This document shows positions 1-12,000 of a stretch of 64,000 nucleotides of DNA, piece by piece (positions within the stretch are counted from its first letter, which is position 1; every line of letters begins with the position of its first letter). This DNA is from Limnomonas spitsbergensis. Taxonomy: Eukaryota > Chlorophyta > Chlorophyceae > Chlamydomonadales. Where the stretch lies: assembly GCA_037349105.1 (NCBI GenBank), contig JAYJMM010000041.1:9174501-9238500 (forward strand), given 5' to 3'. Position numbers and translations under genes: made by a program. The notes under the pieces are model-generated. The model was given only the letters and a program-made list of their open reading frames with translations, was not told the origin of the DNA and did no database searches.

Positions 1-402
1 GCTCCTAGAGGCTGATTACATGGGCTGAGTGTTCAGCCAGGGTTTGGGCGGGGGATGTGACGATCAAGGTCGTCACAACCTGGATTAAAGACAATTCTCG
101 GGATTATGAATTTATGATAGAGCAAGCCTGAACAGCCAACCCTAGGATTGGGCTCCATCACTGTCCCAACCTCTATTGTTTCAATGCACTTGATGCTTCC
201 ATTCACGAATATTTCAGACTGCTGTAGAGGGGTCCTGGTGCAGGACGTCCAGTTGTTTGAATGCCCTTCAGGCTTTGCCGTTCAGCAACATCCCGACCTG
301 CTGACAAGGGGCCTGGTGCAGTATACCCAGTTGCTCTCGTCATGTCCCCAACCAGCACGTTAGGCAGTCCCACAGAGGTGGTCTTATGCATACGAAAATA
401 TG

Positions 403-1005
403 AACTCCATACCTGACAGCACCCCAGAAGCATTCTTTACAGCATTCCGTATAAATGTATCATGCTTAGGCTAGCTTGCTCAGCCCCAGCCTCCTGTTCC
501 CTCCCAAGCTCTGTGTCTGCTCCCTGCCCACACACCTGACAGCACCCCAGAGGAATTGTACACAGCCATCAGGATCATGCTGATACTAGCTTGCTCAGCC
601 CTAGCCCCGTGTTCCCTCCCAAGCTCTGTGTCTGATCCCTGCCCACACACCTGACAGCACCCCAGAGGAATTGTACACAGCCATCAGGATCATGCTGAAA
701 CTAGCTTGCTCAGCCCTAGCCCCGTGTTCCCTCCCAAGCTCTGTGTCTGATCCCTGCCCACACACCTGACAGCACCCCAGAGGAATTGTACACAGCCATC
801 AGGATCATGCTGAAACTAGCTTGCTCAGCCCTAGCCCCGTGTTCCCTCCCAAGCTCTGTGTCTGATCCCTGCCCACACACCTGACAGCACCCCAGAGGAA
901 TTGTACACAGCCATCAGGATCATGCTGAAACTAGCTTGCTCAGCCCTAGCCCCGTGTTCCCTCCCTCGCCCTGTCTTCAACCCCGTCCACACACCTGACA
1001 GCACC
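403..1005 (-). repeat. 115-bp tandem array carrying copies of a PAQR 5' splice-site end
   Basis: The block CTGACAGCACCCC, which on the minus strand is the end of exon 4 plus the first intron bases, recurs at 413, 536, 651, 766, 881 and 995. The spacing is 114-115 bp, except for the first step (123 bp). The copy at 995 is the exon 4 donor. The copies at 536-881 are near identical to each other, and the copy at 413 is diverged. Each copy has the end of an exon-like stretch followed by GTGTGTGGG, so each carries a potential donor site. Confidence 0.9.
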
Positions 1006-2840
1006 CCAGCAGGTGGCAGATGCTGCTGAATAGCAGGCATGTCATGGCACCCGTCATGAACACATATGCCGGCCACCTGGAGCAGGAGGGAGTCAAGAGA
1101 CAGGGTGCCAGGACAGTTAAACACAGCCGGGAACACAGGACGCAGACACCCCATTGTCTGTCTTTCTGTTTTACACCCTTACCCCTCAACTTTCATATAC
1201 ATTTTTCTAGGCCACTGAAGCCTTCCAGACAGCACCTTATGCCCCCACCACCCCCAGCCCCGGCCTGAACCCCTTCCTCACACTAGACTGTTCACCACAG
1301 CAGTCTCCCCAATAGCGCCTGTTGTCCCTTCCCCCACGCCTTAACCCCCCCCCCTCTGCCTGTTCTCCCCTCCTCACACCTGGCTGTTGGCCATTGCAGT
1401 CTCCCCGACAATGCCTCATAGGCCTCCGCATGGCCGGGCATCCCCATGTGCACCAAGGTGCGAACCCGCGCCTGGATGCTGTACACGCGGTCCGACAGGC
1501 CCTCCTGCAGACTGTGCACTCGCCCTGACAAACCCTCCTGAACACCAAGGGGAGAATACGGGGGCAAGCAGCCATTCGTGTTCAGGGTGTTAAGGACTGG
1601 TATTTCATATTCCCCCCCTGACAGGATCAAAATGTAAGGCTCTCCCTTCAACTGTTCTCCCTCGATGTGTCAGTCCAGCAAGCAAAGCAGCCCGCAGGAA
1701 CAAGGTGCGCTCTGGCGCAACAAGTCTTCATCTTAGTGCGCAATAGACCACCTTCGGCAGGCAATTCACCTTTGGCAGTGGGCTCCCGACTTTCAACGAC
1801 TCAACGCCTGTGGCGAGGCAGGGTTTGCTGCACCACAGCACCACGCCCCTCGCCACGGCCATTGATTTCCTCCCCAAAAGATGCAATTGTTTATAAATGC
1901 CGAAGGTGAGAGAAAGGGTGGAAGGTGCTGCGCGAGAACCTGGGAGTCTGTTTAGGCTGCTGCCCCATTTAAGCTGCTACCTGTAGGTTGTGCATCTGCC
2001 CTGAGATGCCCTCCTGCAGCTTTTCGATCCCAATGCTGTCCCCTATGCTCGCGAGATTGCCCCGGACATTGTGCCACAAGGCGTCAATCTGTATGTTGCC
2101 AAAGGCCAAGGGCGTCGGCGGCATCCGAGAGATGTACACTGTCAGCGAGACGAAGAGGAGGAAGCCTGCGCCACATGGGCAGAGGGAAAGTCAGTGACGG
2201 CTAAATGCATGGGTTCTGTGTCACATGAATGGCAGCTCAAATGATAGACTGTCATATGCATGGGAGGACAAATCAGGGTGTGCCACATGCATCATGCATG
2301 GCCTTGTGAACGTGCACCGCATGGGAGGCAGAATGCGTTTACATAATTTTGAGTGTGCCACGTGCATGGCCAGTGTGAACAACGGTGTGCAGTGGAATGA
2401 AGGACGCATGGGGAGGCTGTGGCTGCGAAAATTCTGGTTAACTCTCCAATTGTCTAGTTATATTTGCGGGCATTTTCATGCGGGAAGTGATCTGGAGAAC
2501 GTACTAGGAAGCTGACGAGAAGTTCCCGCATGGGATGGTGGGCTTTTGAGCCAAGCTTACCAATGAGGTGCGAGAAAATATTGCCGGTCTCGTTATGGAG
2601 GCCGAACAGGGATCTGAACGAGTCCCTGATCGGCAGGACACGTCGGTAGTAACCCTGGATGAATTCGTTGTCCTTCAGGTAAGCGGGCAGGGATTGAAAT
2701 GCCACAGTGGAATGCATATTTTCATCCCTCTTGTTTCTCCTGGACCTGACCCGCGAGGGGGCATTCACGGCACCCGAACTTTCGGCAGCTTCCTTCGCAG
2801 CGTTCCTGGCCACGTATGCTTCCATGTTTGCATTAGCCAT
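995..2840 (-). CDS. PAQR / heptahelical (HHP, adiponectin-receptor-like) membrane protein, 3' end missing
   Basis: Four exons join in frame (2840-2561, 2165-1981, 1537-1380, 1076-995; 705 nt, 235 residues), each with GT and AG borders. The start is the first ATG in frame. Residues 1-50 are polar and basic. LPAYLKDNEF (51-60) and LHNETGNIFSHLIG (81-94) are the PAQR signature just before membrane segment 1 (GFLLFVSLTVYI, about 94-105). A long soluble loop (about 107-208) contains the repeated phrases LQEGISGQMHNLQ and EGLSGRVHSLQEGLSDR. Segment 2 follows (about 209-231) and carries the family SS-x2-H motif (FSSICH), whose His binds metal in characterised members. Segments 3-7 are not found in 1-994, so the gene continues past the left edge or is truncated. 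The family comprises integral membrane proteins linked to lipid/ceramidase-type hydrolysis or hormone signalling; the function here is inferred. It is divergent from the mTERF-like gene. Confidence 0.85.
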
Positions 2841-3006
2841 CTGGCACAATGTCCTTATTTAAATTGCACCAGCCATATTGGACTGGCAAGACGAGACAAC
2901 TTAACCACAAATTACACCCTTGCTCCGAAAACGGTATAAACACATCACAACCTTGAACCTATCATCCTCCCAATCTCGATCGTCACCCAGATCGGATCGG
3001 TGTCTG
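2841..3006. promoter_or_regulatory. Compact bidirectional promoter between the PAQR and mTERF-like genes
   Basis: Only about 166 bp separate the two divergent start codons (2840 minus, 3007 plus), so the promoters and 5' leaders of both genes must share this stretch unless unseen upstream exons exist. No clear TATA box was recognised. The assignment rests on gene orientation alone. Confidence 0.4.
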
Positions 3007-6000
3007 ATGAACAACCAAGTTGGTTGCACTGATGTCCCTCGGCAGCTGTCCAGCCGAGGGGGCGGGAATATCACTCGGCAGCTCCTGGTGGCCATGCCCG
3101 GCGTGACCAGGCTGTGGTCCAGTGGGGGGCACGACATTCAAAGAGTGCATGCTGTGCCTGCCAGTGCCTTGAATAACCTGGTAACACTGACATCGATGGA
3201 CTCTGCCGCCTACGCCGCTTGGACTCCAGAGTCCGGAGCTCGAGGTAACCCTCTTCAAAAGCCAAGCTTTCAATGCCATTTCTTATTTCTTGTTATGCCC
3301 TAACCGATCCTTTATGCAACGATATGACGCTATCCTCTCGGTCTCCATCCTGCAGGCGATGCCGAGGCCACAAAACTGGCTGCCAGCCTTGGCCTCCCCA
3401 CTGGCAAGGTTATCCGGGTTCTGGCAGTTAACCCAGGCCTGATCTCATCCTGCCCAGTGGACATGCTTGCCCAGATGGTTAGTTCCCTCGCCGCCGCCAT
3501 GCAGACCAGTCCAGACCGCGCGCTAGCCCTGGTTGCCCGGCGGCCCGCGCTTCTACTCCGACGGATCGAGGACACCATGCAGCAGGTTAACCAGGCGGCT
3601 GCAGCCATGTCGCTTGGCCGCGTCCATGCCTCCCGCGCGCTATGCAGGCAGCCGGCGCTGCTGGATGTGCCCTCGGTCGATCTGGCCGCCCATGTGGCGC
3701 GCATGGCGTCCGTCATGGCGGTCGACAAGGGACCCGTTGCGGCTATGCTTGGAAGGTCCACCGAGGCCACGCTGGCAGCACTTCTGCAGCTTCCCGGCAA
3801 CGGGTTGAGGCAGCAGCTCATAGACGTGCAGGCCGTCATTGACAGCCGGTGAGGGGACCAGTGCAAGGGGAGGAAGGGGATCGGAGCAGTGGCGGTGGCC
3901 AGTGAGCCTTTAGTACAGCCACACTGGGATGTTATGAGAACATTTGAGGGGCGGGCATCATTGAGTCAGATCGCTGACGTTAGCTAGCCGGCTGTAATGT
4001 TGCAGCTGCTCTGAGATGCCCCTTGCCGACAGCCTGCTGGCTAACTAGGAAACCTTGAGGCACCAGCTGTGCCTGAAATAGATCGTGTGCCGTAAGGCTT
4101 AGCTATCCGGTATCTAGCTGTCACCTCAGGATGCCAACGTTCACGCTGTCACCGTGTGGGGTAAAGGGTAGAGAGCATGCCCATGCTGCCGTCCTCCTGT
4201 GCCATGCGTACCATGCATGAGAGCCGTAGCCTGCAATAACTGTTGTTGCAAGATCATGTGTTGATGCCTGGCCTGGAGCGCATGCGCTCTAATCCTCTCA
4301 TCATGTCTCAAGGCTCCAACGCCCCTCCTCCCCTTCCTGACATCAGAGAACCTTCACTGGCCTGCTGCTGTTTCCTAAGTAACAGCAATTGCTGCACAGG
4401 TCCCCCCGAATACAAATCGTTATGAATCTGAAGTGTTGCCGAAGCGCGCTAATATAATCACTATTGTGTCGCAGGCTGGGCTCTGACCGCGGTGCGGATG
4501 CAGTGCCCTTGGTGCTCCAGAACCCACTGTTGCTCTTGACCAGCGACATGGCCCTAGCGCCGTCCTTGGACCGCCTTGAGGAGCTCCTGGCGCTGCCTAG
4601 ACGGCGAATGGCCAAGTTGTTACGCAGGTGGGATAGCTGGTCGGGGAACGGGTCACAGGGGGTGGGGAACGGGGAATGGAGGAGTGATATACTGATATGG
4701 CAACGTTGCTTAACCGCTTGGAGGAGCTCACGACGCTGCTGAGTAGGCGCATGGCAAAGGTGCTGTGCATGTGAGGTTGAGGAGCAGGGATTGTGGAGGA
4801 GAGGGAGCGTGGGATGGCCTAGAGGAGCTCTTAGCGGCACACATGCAGTGGCTGGCCAAGATGCTGTGTAGGTGGTTCATGAGGTTGGGAAACAGGTCGC
4901 AACAGGTAGGAGACAGGGACTGGGTACAGGGAGGTACAGAAAACAGCTAAGGCTCCCGGTACCTCCCCATGATCTGGCTTTTCAAGGCGTTGTGCAGTTC
5001 AGACGAGGTCGGGGAGCGGGGGGAAGGAGGACCCCTGCTTCCCCAAGGGGTTAAGACGGAGTTGCTGCAGCGCTGGTGGTGACTGGGATACGCGGGGAGG
5101 GGGAGTGCTACGATGGGGATGTTGGGGACGTTTAAGGCTCGGCGCTCCCTCCTTCGAAGTGGGGCATCTCTACCACAGCGATTTTCATACGAATGAAATA
5201 CGGTCTATGAGTGGGGGCGTGGCGGGTGTTCGCCTTGGCGAGAAGTACCTCAAATACAAAAATGAAATCGGCTCGCGGAGGCTTGTGGCGGAGGGTGTGG
5301 TTCCGTCGACAAGAATGCTACGCTGTGGGGCAAGAGATAATGCTTGTTGAACACTAAATATACGCCTACGAGGCGTGCGGCGCTGTTTCATCAACATACT
5401 GAATACGCCCAGGGGGCGTGCAGTGCTGTTCCATCGACATAGTGGAGGCGTGCGGTGCGGTTTCGACAACTGATACGCCCTGGCTAAAGGCGTGCGCTGC
5501 GGTTTCGTCGGCATGCATTGAACTTGCATTGGGAATCTGTTATGCGATTTGTCCACGAAGCATACTCCCTGGGTTGTGTATTGCGGTTTCGTCCACTATC
5601 TAATACGCCCATAGGCGTCGGCTGGGGTGGAGCCCCAAGAATCGAGTGGAAAAACTTTTTGGGGAAAGATGTCTCTTTAGTATGTTCTGTTCAGCAGAAG
5701 AAAGCGTCAAATCCTGAAAAAGTTTGATTCGTACTCTTTCGCATCCTCTATTGGGAGCACTGTTGGTAGATGCCAAATCCTATGCCTGTGTCCCCAGACG
5801 CCCAGCGCATCCCCCCTCAGGACATGATGCCATTCCGCTGCGCGACGACGGCGCTGCAAGGGAAGCCCAGATACTTGCTAGGCACTCATCGACAATCCCT
5901 GTGTGCAGGTGTCCCGAGATGCTCAGCATGTCTCCCTTCCAGCTCACAATGCAATTCCGCGACATGGGGACGGCGCTGCGTGTCAGCCCGCAAGTGCTGG

Positions 6001-9000
6001 TCCTAATCCTCGTGCAAGAGCCACGGCTGTTCAAGGTATAGAGTTTAATTGGTGTGTGGCTCTGCCACTGTTCAGTTTTATTTCTGCCACCGCCAGGCAC
6101 CAGGGGACCTATGTGCGACCAGCCACGCTGCTGAGGTCTCTGCCTGCAGGCCGATGGGGGTGAACGCATGTTTTTACCCTAGGGTGTCGCGGGGCGGCAT
6201 AGGAAATAAACTGCTGGGAATGGCGTGCATTGTTGTGCCATGGCTTATACAGTCCTGATGACTTATGACTGGTGGTTATTTGGGAAGACAGCCTGTGAGA
6301 TTCGTAGGCAGAAGACTAGATATCTGCTCTACCGGCAGGTGCTGCTGCTGCTGCCCCTGCTGCGCCTCGATTGTTCATGCAGCAGTCCATGCAGCATGGT
6401 CCCGTCTGCCTCAAAAATTTAAAGAAAGGAGGGGATCTTTGCGCCAAAGGGCTATGAGGGTTTATGTAACGCTAGGGCATGAACTGCGGCTGTGTCCGCA
6501 CGGATGATATTGTCTGTGGCCGCTTCGAAAGGATGACAGAAGCTGCTTGTTCCCAATGCCACAGACAGCTTGATGATTACGTGAGCAGCATAGCTGGTGG
6601 CCGTGCAGGCGAGATTAATGCCACAAAACGTTACAAAGGAAAGCTCCTGGTCATCCATGTCTTCTGCTGCCCCGCCCCCGATCTTCCCGCTCCCCTTGCC
6701 GGCCCACTTGCAGCTCACTCCGCTCCTGCAGCACTCCCGCAATTCCCGCGACCTTCCCGCTCCCCTGCTCCCTTGCCCCCTTCCCTGCCCCCCCCCCCCC
6801 CTCGTGCTGTGCTTCCACCTATCCTCCCAGCATTCCCCTCCCAACATCCCCACTCTCCCGCTGCACAACACTCAACCTCGCACCCGCTACCCTAATCCCT
6901 TGCTGCACCCCCCTGCAGGTGCCCCCGCTCGTGCTGCGCTCCCGCATAGACAGCCTGCAGCACCTGCTCTTCGTTCCTTCGCGCCAGGCAACCAGCATGG
7001 TCGCACGCCAGCCGCAGCTGATCGCGTACGACTCTGATACCCTTCAGGTATGAGGAAGGGGCTTGCCAAGTGAAATTCACCCTGAACTGTAGGCAGCAAA
7101 GGGCGGGGGGGGGGCGGGCAGGTGCAGGTTAATTCTGCTGCCTCGGGGTGCCTTGGGTGAAATGTTTATTTCAGTGCGAGCAAAATCACCTCCGGGCGGC
7201 CCTTACTGGGCCAATTGGGACAACTTTGGTGGCCCAAGCAGCAAGGCTTGCTGCTCTGGGGGCTTTCTGGCGTATGTCGGTGTAAAGCAGATTGTAGTTG
7301 AAGTGCACACAAAACGACCATAATTTTGACTACTGGGATTGCGAGTGTCTATGAATCAACGTCATGGGTGTTAACACTGTAACAGGTCCAGTAGAAGCAG
7401 TATTCTACACCGGTAGTAGTATACTGGTCCAGACAGGTCCTAGGTCATGTTTGGTCCCGATTGGCCCATTTGCCCAAAAGATTGTCTGGGGGCTACTTCT
7501 TGGCCACTTGGCAACAAAGCACCACTGGCCTTTGGCCTGTGGCTCAAACAACAGGACTTCCCACACTAAGGCCATTGGGCCGTAGGCTAAATGTAGCGCT
7601 GAAATACACTGGGATAATCGAGGACCGTCCCTCTTCCTGCCTGCCTCTTATGTCGCACCCGATGGACATTGAGTCCATACCCTGTGTTGCCATCCGCCCG
7701 GTGCCCCTGTGTGGTTACTTGCATACCTGGAGTACTATACCAGTACATTGCAACGTTAAACACAAGTACATTTGTGTGCCGCGCCTGCCTCGGTCACACA
7801 CTGTGATGGACCTCAATTGTAGCTGAAGTGCACTGAAGGACCCTTTGCCCCCCTCTCCTGCCTCTCAGTCACATCTGGTGGCCCTCAAGTCCATCCTGCG
7901 GGTCAGTCTGGACATGGCCCTCGTGGTCGCAGCCAGACAGCCCAACCTGCTGTGTAGCAAGCCAGCCTCCATCGAGGTGGGTGGAATAGTGGGGGGTGCA
8001 GGGATTACAAATTGGAGCCCTGGATCCTAGCCATGTACAAAAGAAGCTGCTCAGAAACAAACCATCAACCATCGAGGTTAGTGTGGGGGAGGCAGACAGC
8101 CCAATTTGTTGTGTGGCAAGCCAGGCTGCTTTTAAGTGGGTGGAAGTGGGGGGTTGCAGGTATGCAAATTGGAGCCTTGGATCCTAGCCATGTAAAAGAC
8201 AAGCTGCTCAGAGGCGAACCAGCAACCATTGAGATTAGTGGGAGGGGGGGGGAGGCAGACAGCCCAACCTGCTGTGTGGCAAGCCAGGCTGCTTTTAGGT
8301 GGGTGGGTAGTGGGTGGTTGCAGGGTTCAAGAAATGGAACCCTAAGTCCTAGCCATGTTCAAAACTAGCTGCTGATAGGCAAACCAGCAACCATGGAGGC
8401 CGTTGGGGAGTGTCAGGTGAACCTGAACCCTTCCTATGGACTAAACAGGCTGCTGTGCAGCCACCCGGCTTTCAAACTCAACCCTACAATGCAAACCCAT
8501 AACCCTGCAAACCCATTGAGGTTTTGCGGTGCTGCCTTGTGCTGCAGTCTTTGCCAAATTCAATGTCAACTTGGTTATAGTTGTATCATCAAAATTGAAT
8601 TAAACCTCCCCCTCACACTCAGGCTAAGCTGCATCATATGTCATCATTGCTGTCCCGCCCTCTGCCACACACCATTGAGGTGGTGCTGTGCTGCCCACTG
8701 CCCAGTGCTTGGTGCTTCTGTTCTTTTAAATAAAACAAGCCTCCCCCTCACCACGCACAGGCTAAGCTGCATCATATGTCATCATTGCTGTCCCTGCCGC
8801 TGCCACACACCATTGACGTGGTGCTGCGCTGTCCGGTGCTGCTAACCATGGGCATGGTGGGGCTAGCGGACCGGCACCGGGCCCTGCTGGCAGTGCTGAT
8901 GCAGCCACAGGGGGCACCAGCTGCAGCAGGAGCTGGAGGAGGAGCAGCGACTGTCGCAGCAGGAGGGGCAGGAGGGGCAGAGGCCGCCAAACCACAGACG

Positions 9001-12000
9001 GCGGGCAAGGGCAGGTGAGGGCCCAAGCATGTCATTGGAGCGGAAAGCTGCGAGTGCTGGAGGAACCTGCATCAGCATCACATTGAACTTATTCAAATGA
9101 GTAGTATTAATCCGGATGGAGCCTTATGCTCGTTAGCATTATAGCAAAAAAGTTACCGCTAGTGGGGTCAGCATTACTCTGGGGGTTGCCTAGCTGCAGG
9201 ATGTGTTAGGCAGTGCTGTCAAATGAGGCGAACCAGGTGGCCGATGGGGACCTGGACAGGCCTACAGCAGGGGGCCAAGTAAAAGAGCTTGCTGCATCAG
9301 GCCCCCCTGACCGAGTTCATGATGTAGCTGAATTGTAGCTGAAGGATCCTGAGATAAACAGTGCCTGCATTTTCTCGAATGCTGATGGGAAGACGATATC
9401 AATCCATGATAATAAAGAGTTGGCTGGAAGCGCGCAGTTCGTATTAAGTGCTCATCTCTTGCTTTCATGCAGACGCAGCCGCATATCCATGGCCATTAAG
9501 ACCCGGCCGGACCTGCTGCTTATTGCACCGGCAAAGGTGGCGGAGCAGGTGTGGCAAGGGGTGGAGGAGAGGGAGGTGAAGGGTAGGTGTGGGAGTCGGG
9601 AGGGAGCAGGGTTTAGGGTGGTTGGCTTATGGTAGGGTTGGGAGGGACAGGGTTTGTGGTGGCTGGCGTCTGGTAGGGGTTGGGAGGGACAGGGTTTGGG
9701 GTGGCTGGCGTCTGGTAGGGGTTGGGAGGGACAGGGTTTGGGGTGGCTGGCGTCTGGTAGGGGTTGGGAGGGACAGGGTTTGTGGTGGCTGGCGTCTGGT
9801 AGGGGTTGGGAGGGACAGGGTTTGTGGTGGCTGGCGTCTGGTAGGGGTTGGGAGGGACAGGGTTTGGGGTGGCTGGCGTCTGGTAGGGGTTGGGAGGGAC
9901 AGGGTTTGGGGTGGCTGGCGTCTGGTAGGGGTTGGGAGGGACAGGGTTTGGGGTGGCTGGCGTCTGGTAGGGGTTGGGAGGGACAGGGTTTGGGGTGGCT
10001 GGCGTCTGGTAGGGGTTGGGAGGGACAGGGTTTGGGGTGGCTGGCGTCTGGTAGGGGTTGGGAGGGACAGGGTTTGGGGTGGCTGGCGTCTGGTAGGGGT
10101 TGGGAGGGACAGGGTTTGGGGTGGCTGGCGTCTGGTAGGGGTTGGGAGGGACAGGGTTTGGGGTGGCAGAGAATGCACTGCAACTATTTTCACACTGTCT
10201 ACATATCCATCCTCAAGTTGTATGTATGTGTACCTGTAAGTGTGTGCCTGGATCATTCAAAGGAGCAGGATACACGAAATGTCGGTGGAAGTGCTGCGAC
10301 CGAGTCAGTCAGAATATAGCCATGCCACCCTCCCTCCCAATTTGCATAACGAGGCATTATAAATTGCAATGTGTCTCAGCAGTTCAGTCAATGCTATTGC
10401 ATATGCTTGTGTGGTTGTATTAGGCTGTGTTGTTTGCTCCACCAGTTGTGCACTAACAGGTATTGGAGCCAGAGCCTAAATCTTCACGGTACATACGCCC
10501 CACTGGTGTACACTGTAGATAGGTGTGGGGTGATGATGTCACAACCGCAGTTTGACGCCAGCCAAACTGGCAGTCAAACGGAGTTTTGCTTGTGCTGAGA
10601 GTTTTTGAAAGGTTGCGATCGCACTGGTCCCTAGTCCTGAACACTAAACCTTTTTTGTGTGGCACTGGACCCTTACCCTGTGTAACATGCGTGTGTGTGT
10701 GTGCAGGTTGGCGATTTGTCCATGCTGTTGGCGCTGCCTGAAGCCAAGGTGGTGAACATGGCTCTCAGGAGGCCCGACTTGCTGCTGAGGGCAGATGTGA
10801 AGTGAGTGCAGGCTTGCTGAATATTTATCCTTTGATGTGCTGCTGCGCTGATAGGCTGATGTCACCAGCAACAGCTGCTGTTGTACGCGTGCCCTGTGTA
10901 GCCCCCCCTCGCACACATTCACTATCGTATTGGGTAAAATATTTCTTTGGGCAACTGAGAATTGCCATGTGCTCCTCACAGCCCTCCCCACCTCCCCTAT
11001 TACTCCTCACCATCTACCCCTTACGCTCTCGCTCCTCACCCGCCCCCCCTCCTCACACACTCAGCTCTTGCCCCTCACCCTCAGCCCCCCCCCCCCCCCC
11101 TCCGTAACCTCCTCACTCACTCACCTGCAATTTACCCCTGTCACTCCCTCCACCCTCATCCCCCCGCCCTCCCTATGCGCGCCCCCCTTGCAGGCTGTGG
11201 TAGACCAACCTGGACACCCTCCACCCTCACCTCCCCCTCACCCCTCCTTCCCTTGCATTGCCCTTGCAGGCTGTGGCAGACCAACCTGGACACCCTCCAC
11301 CCTCACCTCCCCCTCACCCACCCCCCTCCCTTGCATTGCCCTTGCAGGCTGTGGCAGACCAACCTGGACACCCTCCACCCTCACCTCCCCCTCACCCACC
11401 CCCTCCCTGTGCGCGCCCCCTTGCAGGCTGTGGCAGACCAACCTGGACACCCTCCACCCTCACCTCCCCCTCACCCACCCCCCTCCCTTGCATTGCCCTT
11501 GCAGGCTGTGGCAGACCAACCTGGACACCCTCCACCCTCACCTCCCCCTCTTCCCCCCCCCCCTCCCTTGCATTGCCCTTGCAGGCTGTGGCAGACCAAC
11601 CTGGACACCCTCCACCCTTACCTCCCCCTCACCCACCCCCCTCCCTTGCATTGCCCTTGCAGGCTGTGGCAGACCAACCTGGACACCCTCCACCCTCACC
11701 TCCCCCTCACCCACCCCCCTCCCTTGCATTGCCCTTGCAGGCTGTGGCAGACCAACCTGGACACCCTCCACCCTCATCCCCCCGCCCTCCCTATGCGCGC
11801 CCCCCTTGCAGGCTGTGGCAGACCAACCTGGACACCCTCCACCCTCACCTCCCCCTCACCCACCCCCCTCCCTTGCATTGCCCTTGCAGGCTGTGGCAGA
11901 CCAACCTGGACACCCTCCACCCTCACCTCCCCCTCACCCACCCCCCTCCCTGTGCGCGCCCCCTTGCAGGCTGTGGCCGACCAACCTGGGCACCCTCCAC

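Noticed and set aside
1..402. Search for PAQR segments 3-7 on the minus strand
   Set aside because: The reverse complement shows no hydrophobic exon with conserved PAQR residues.
9452..10319. Long frames of 14-residue repeats on both strands
   Set aside because: A 42-bp minisatellite keeps every frame open. The region is an intron between in-phase exons 8 and 9.
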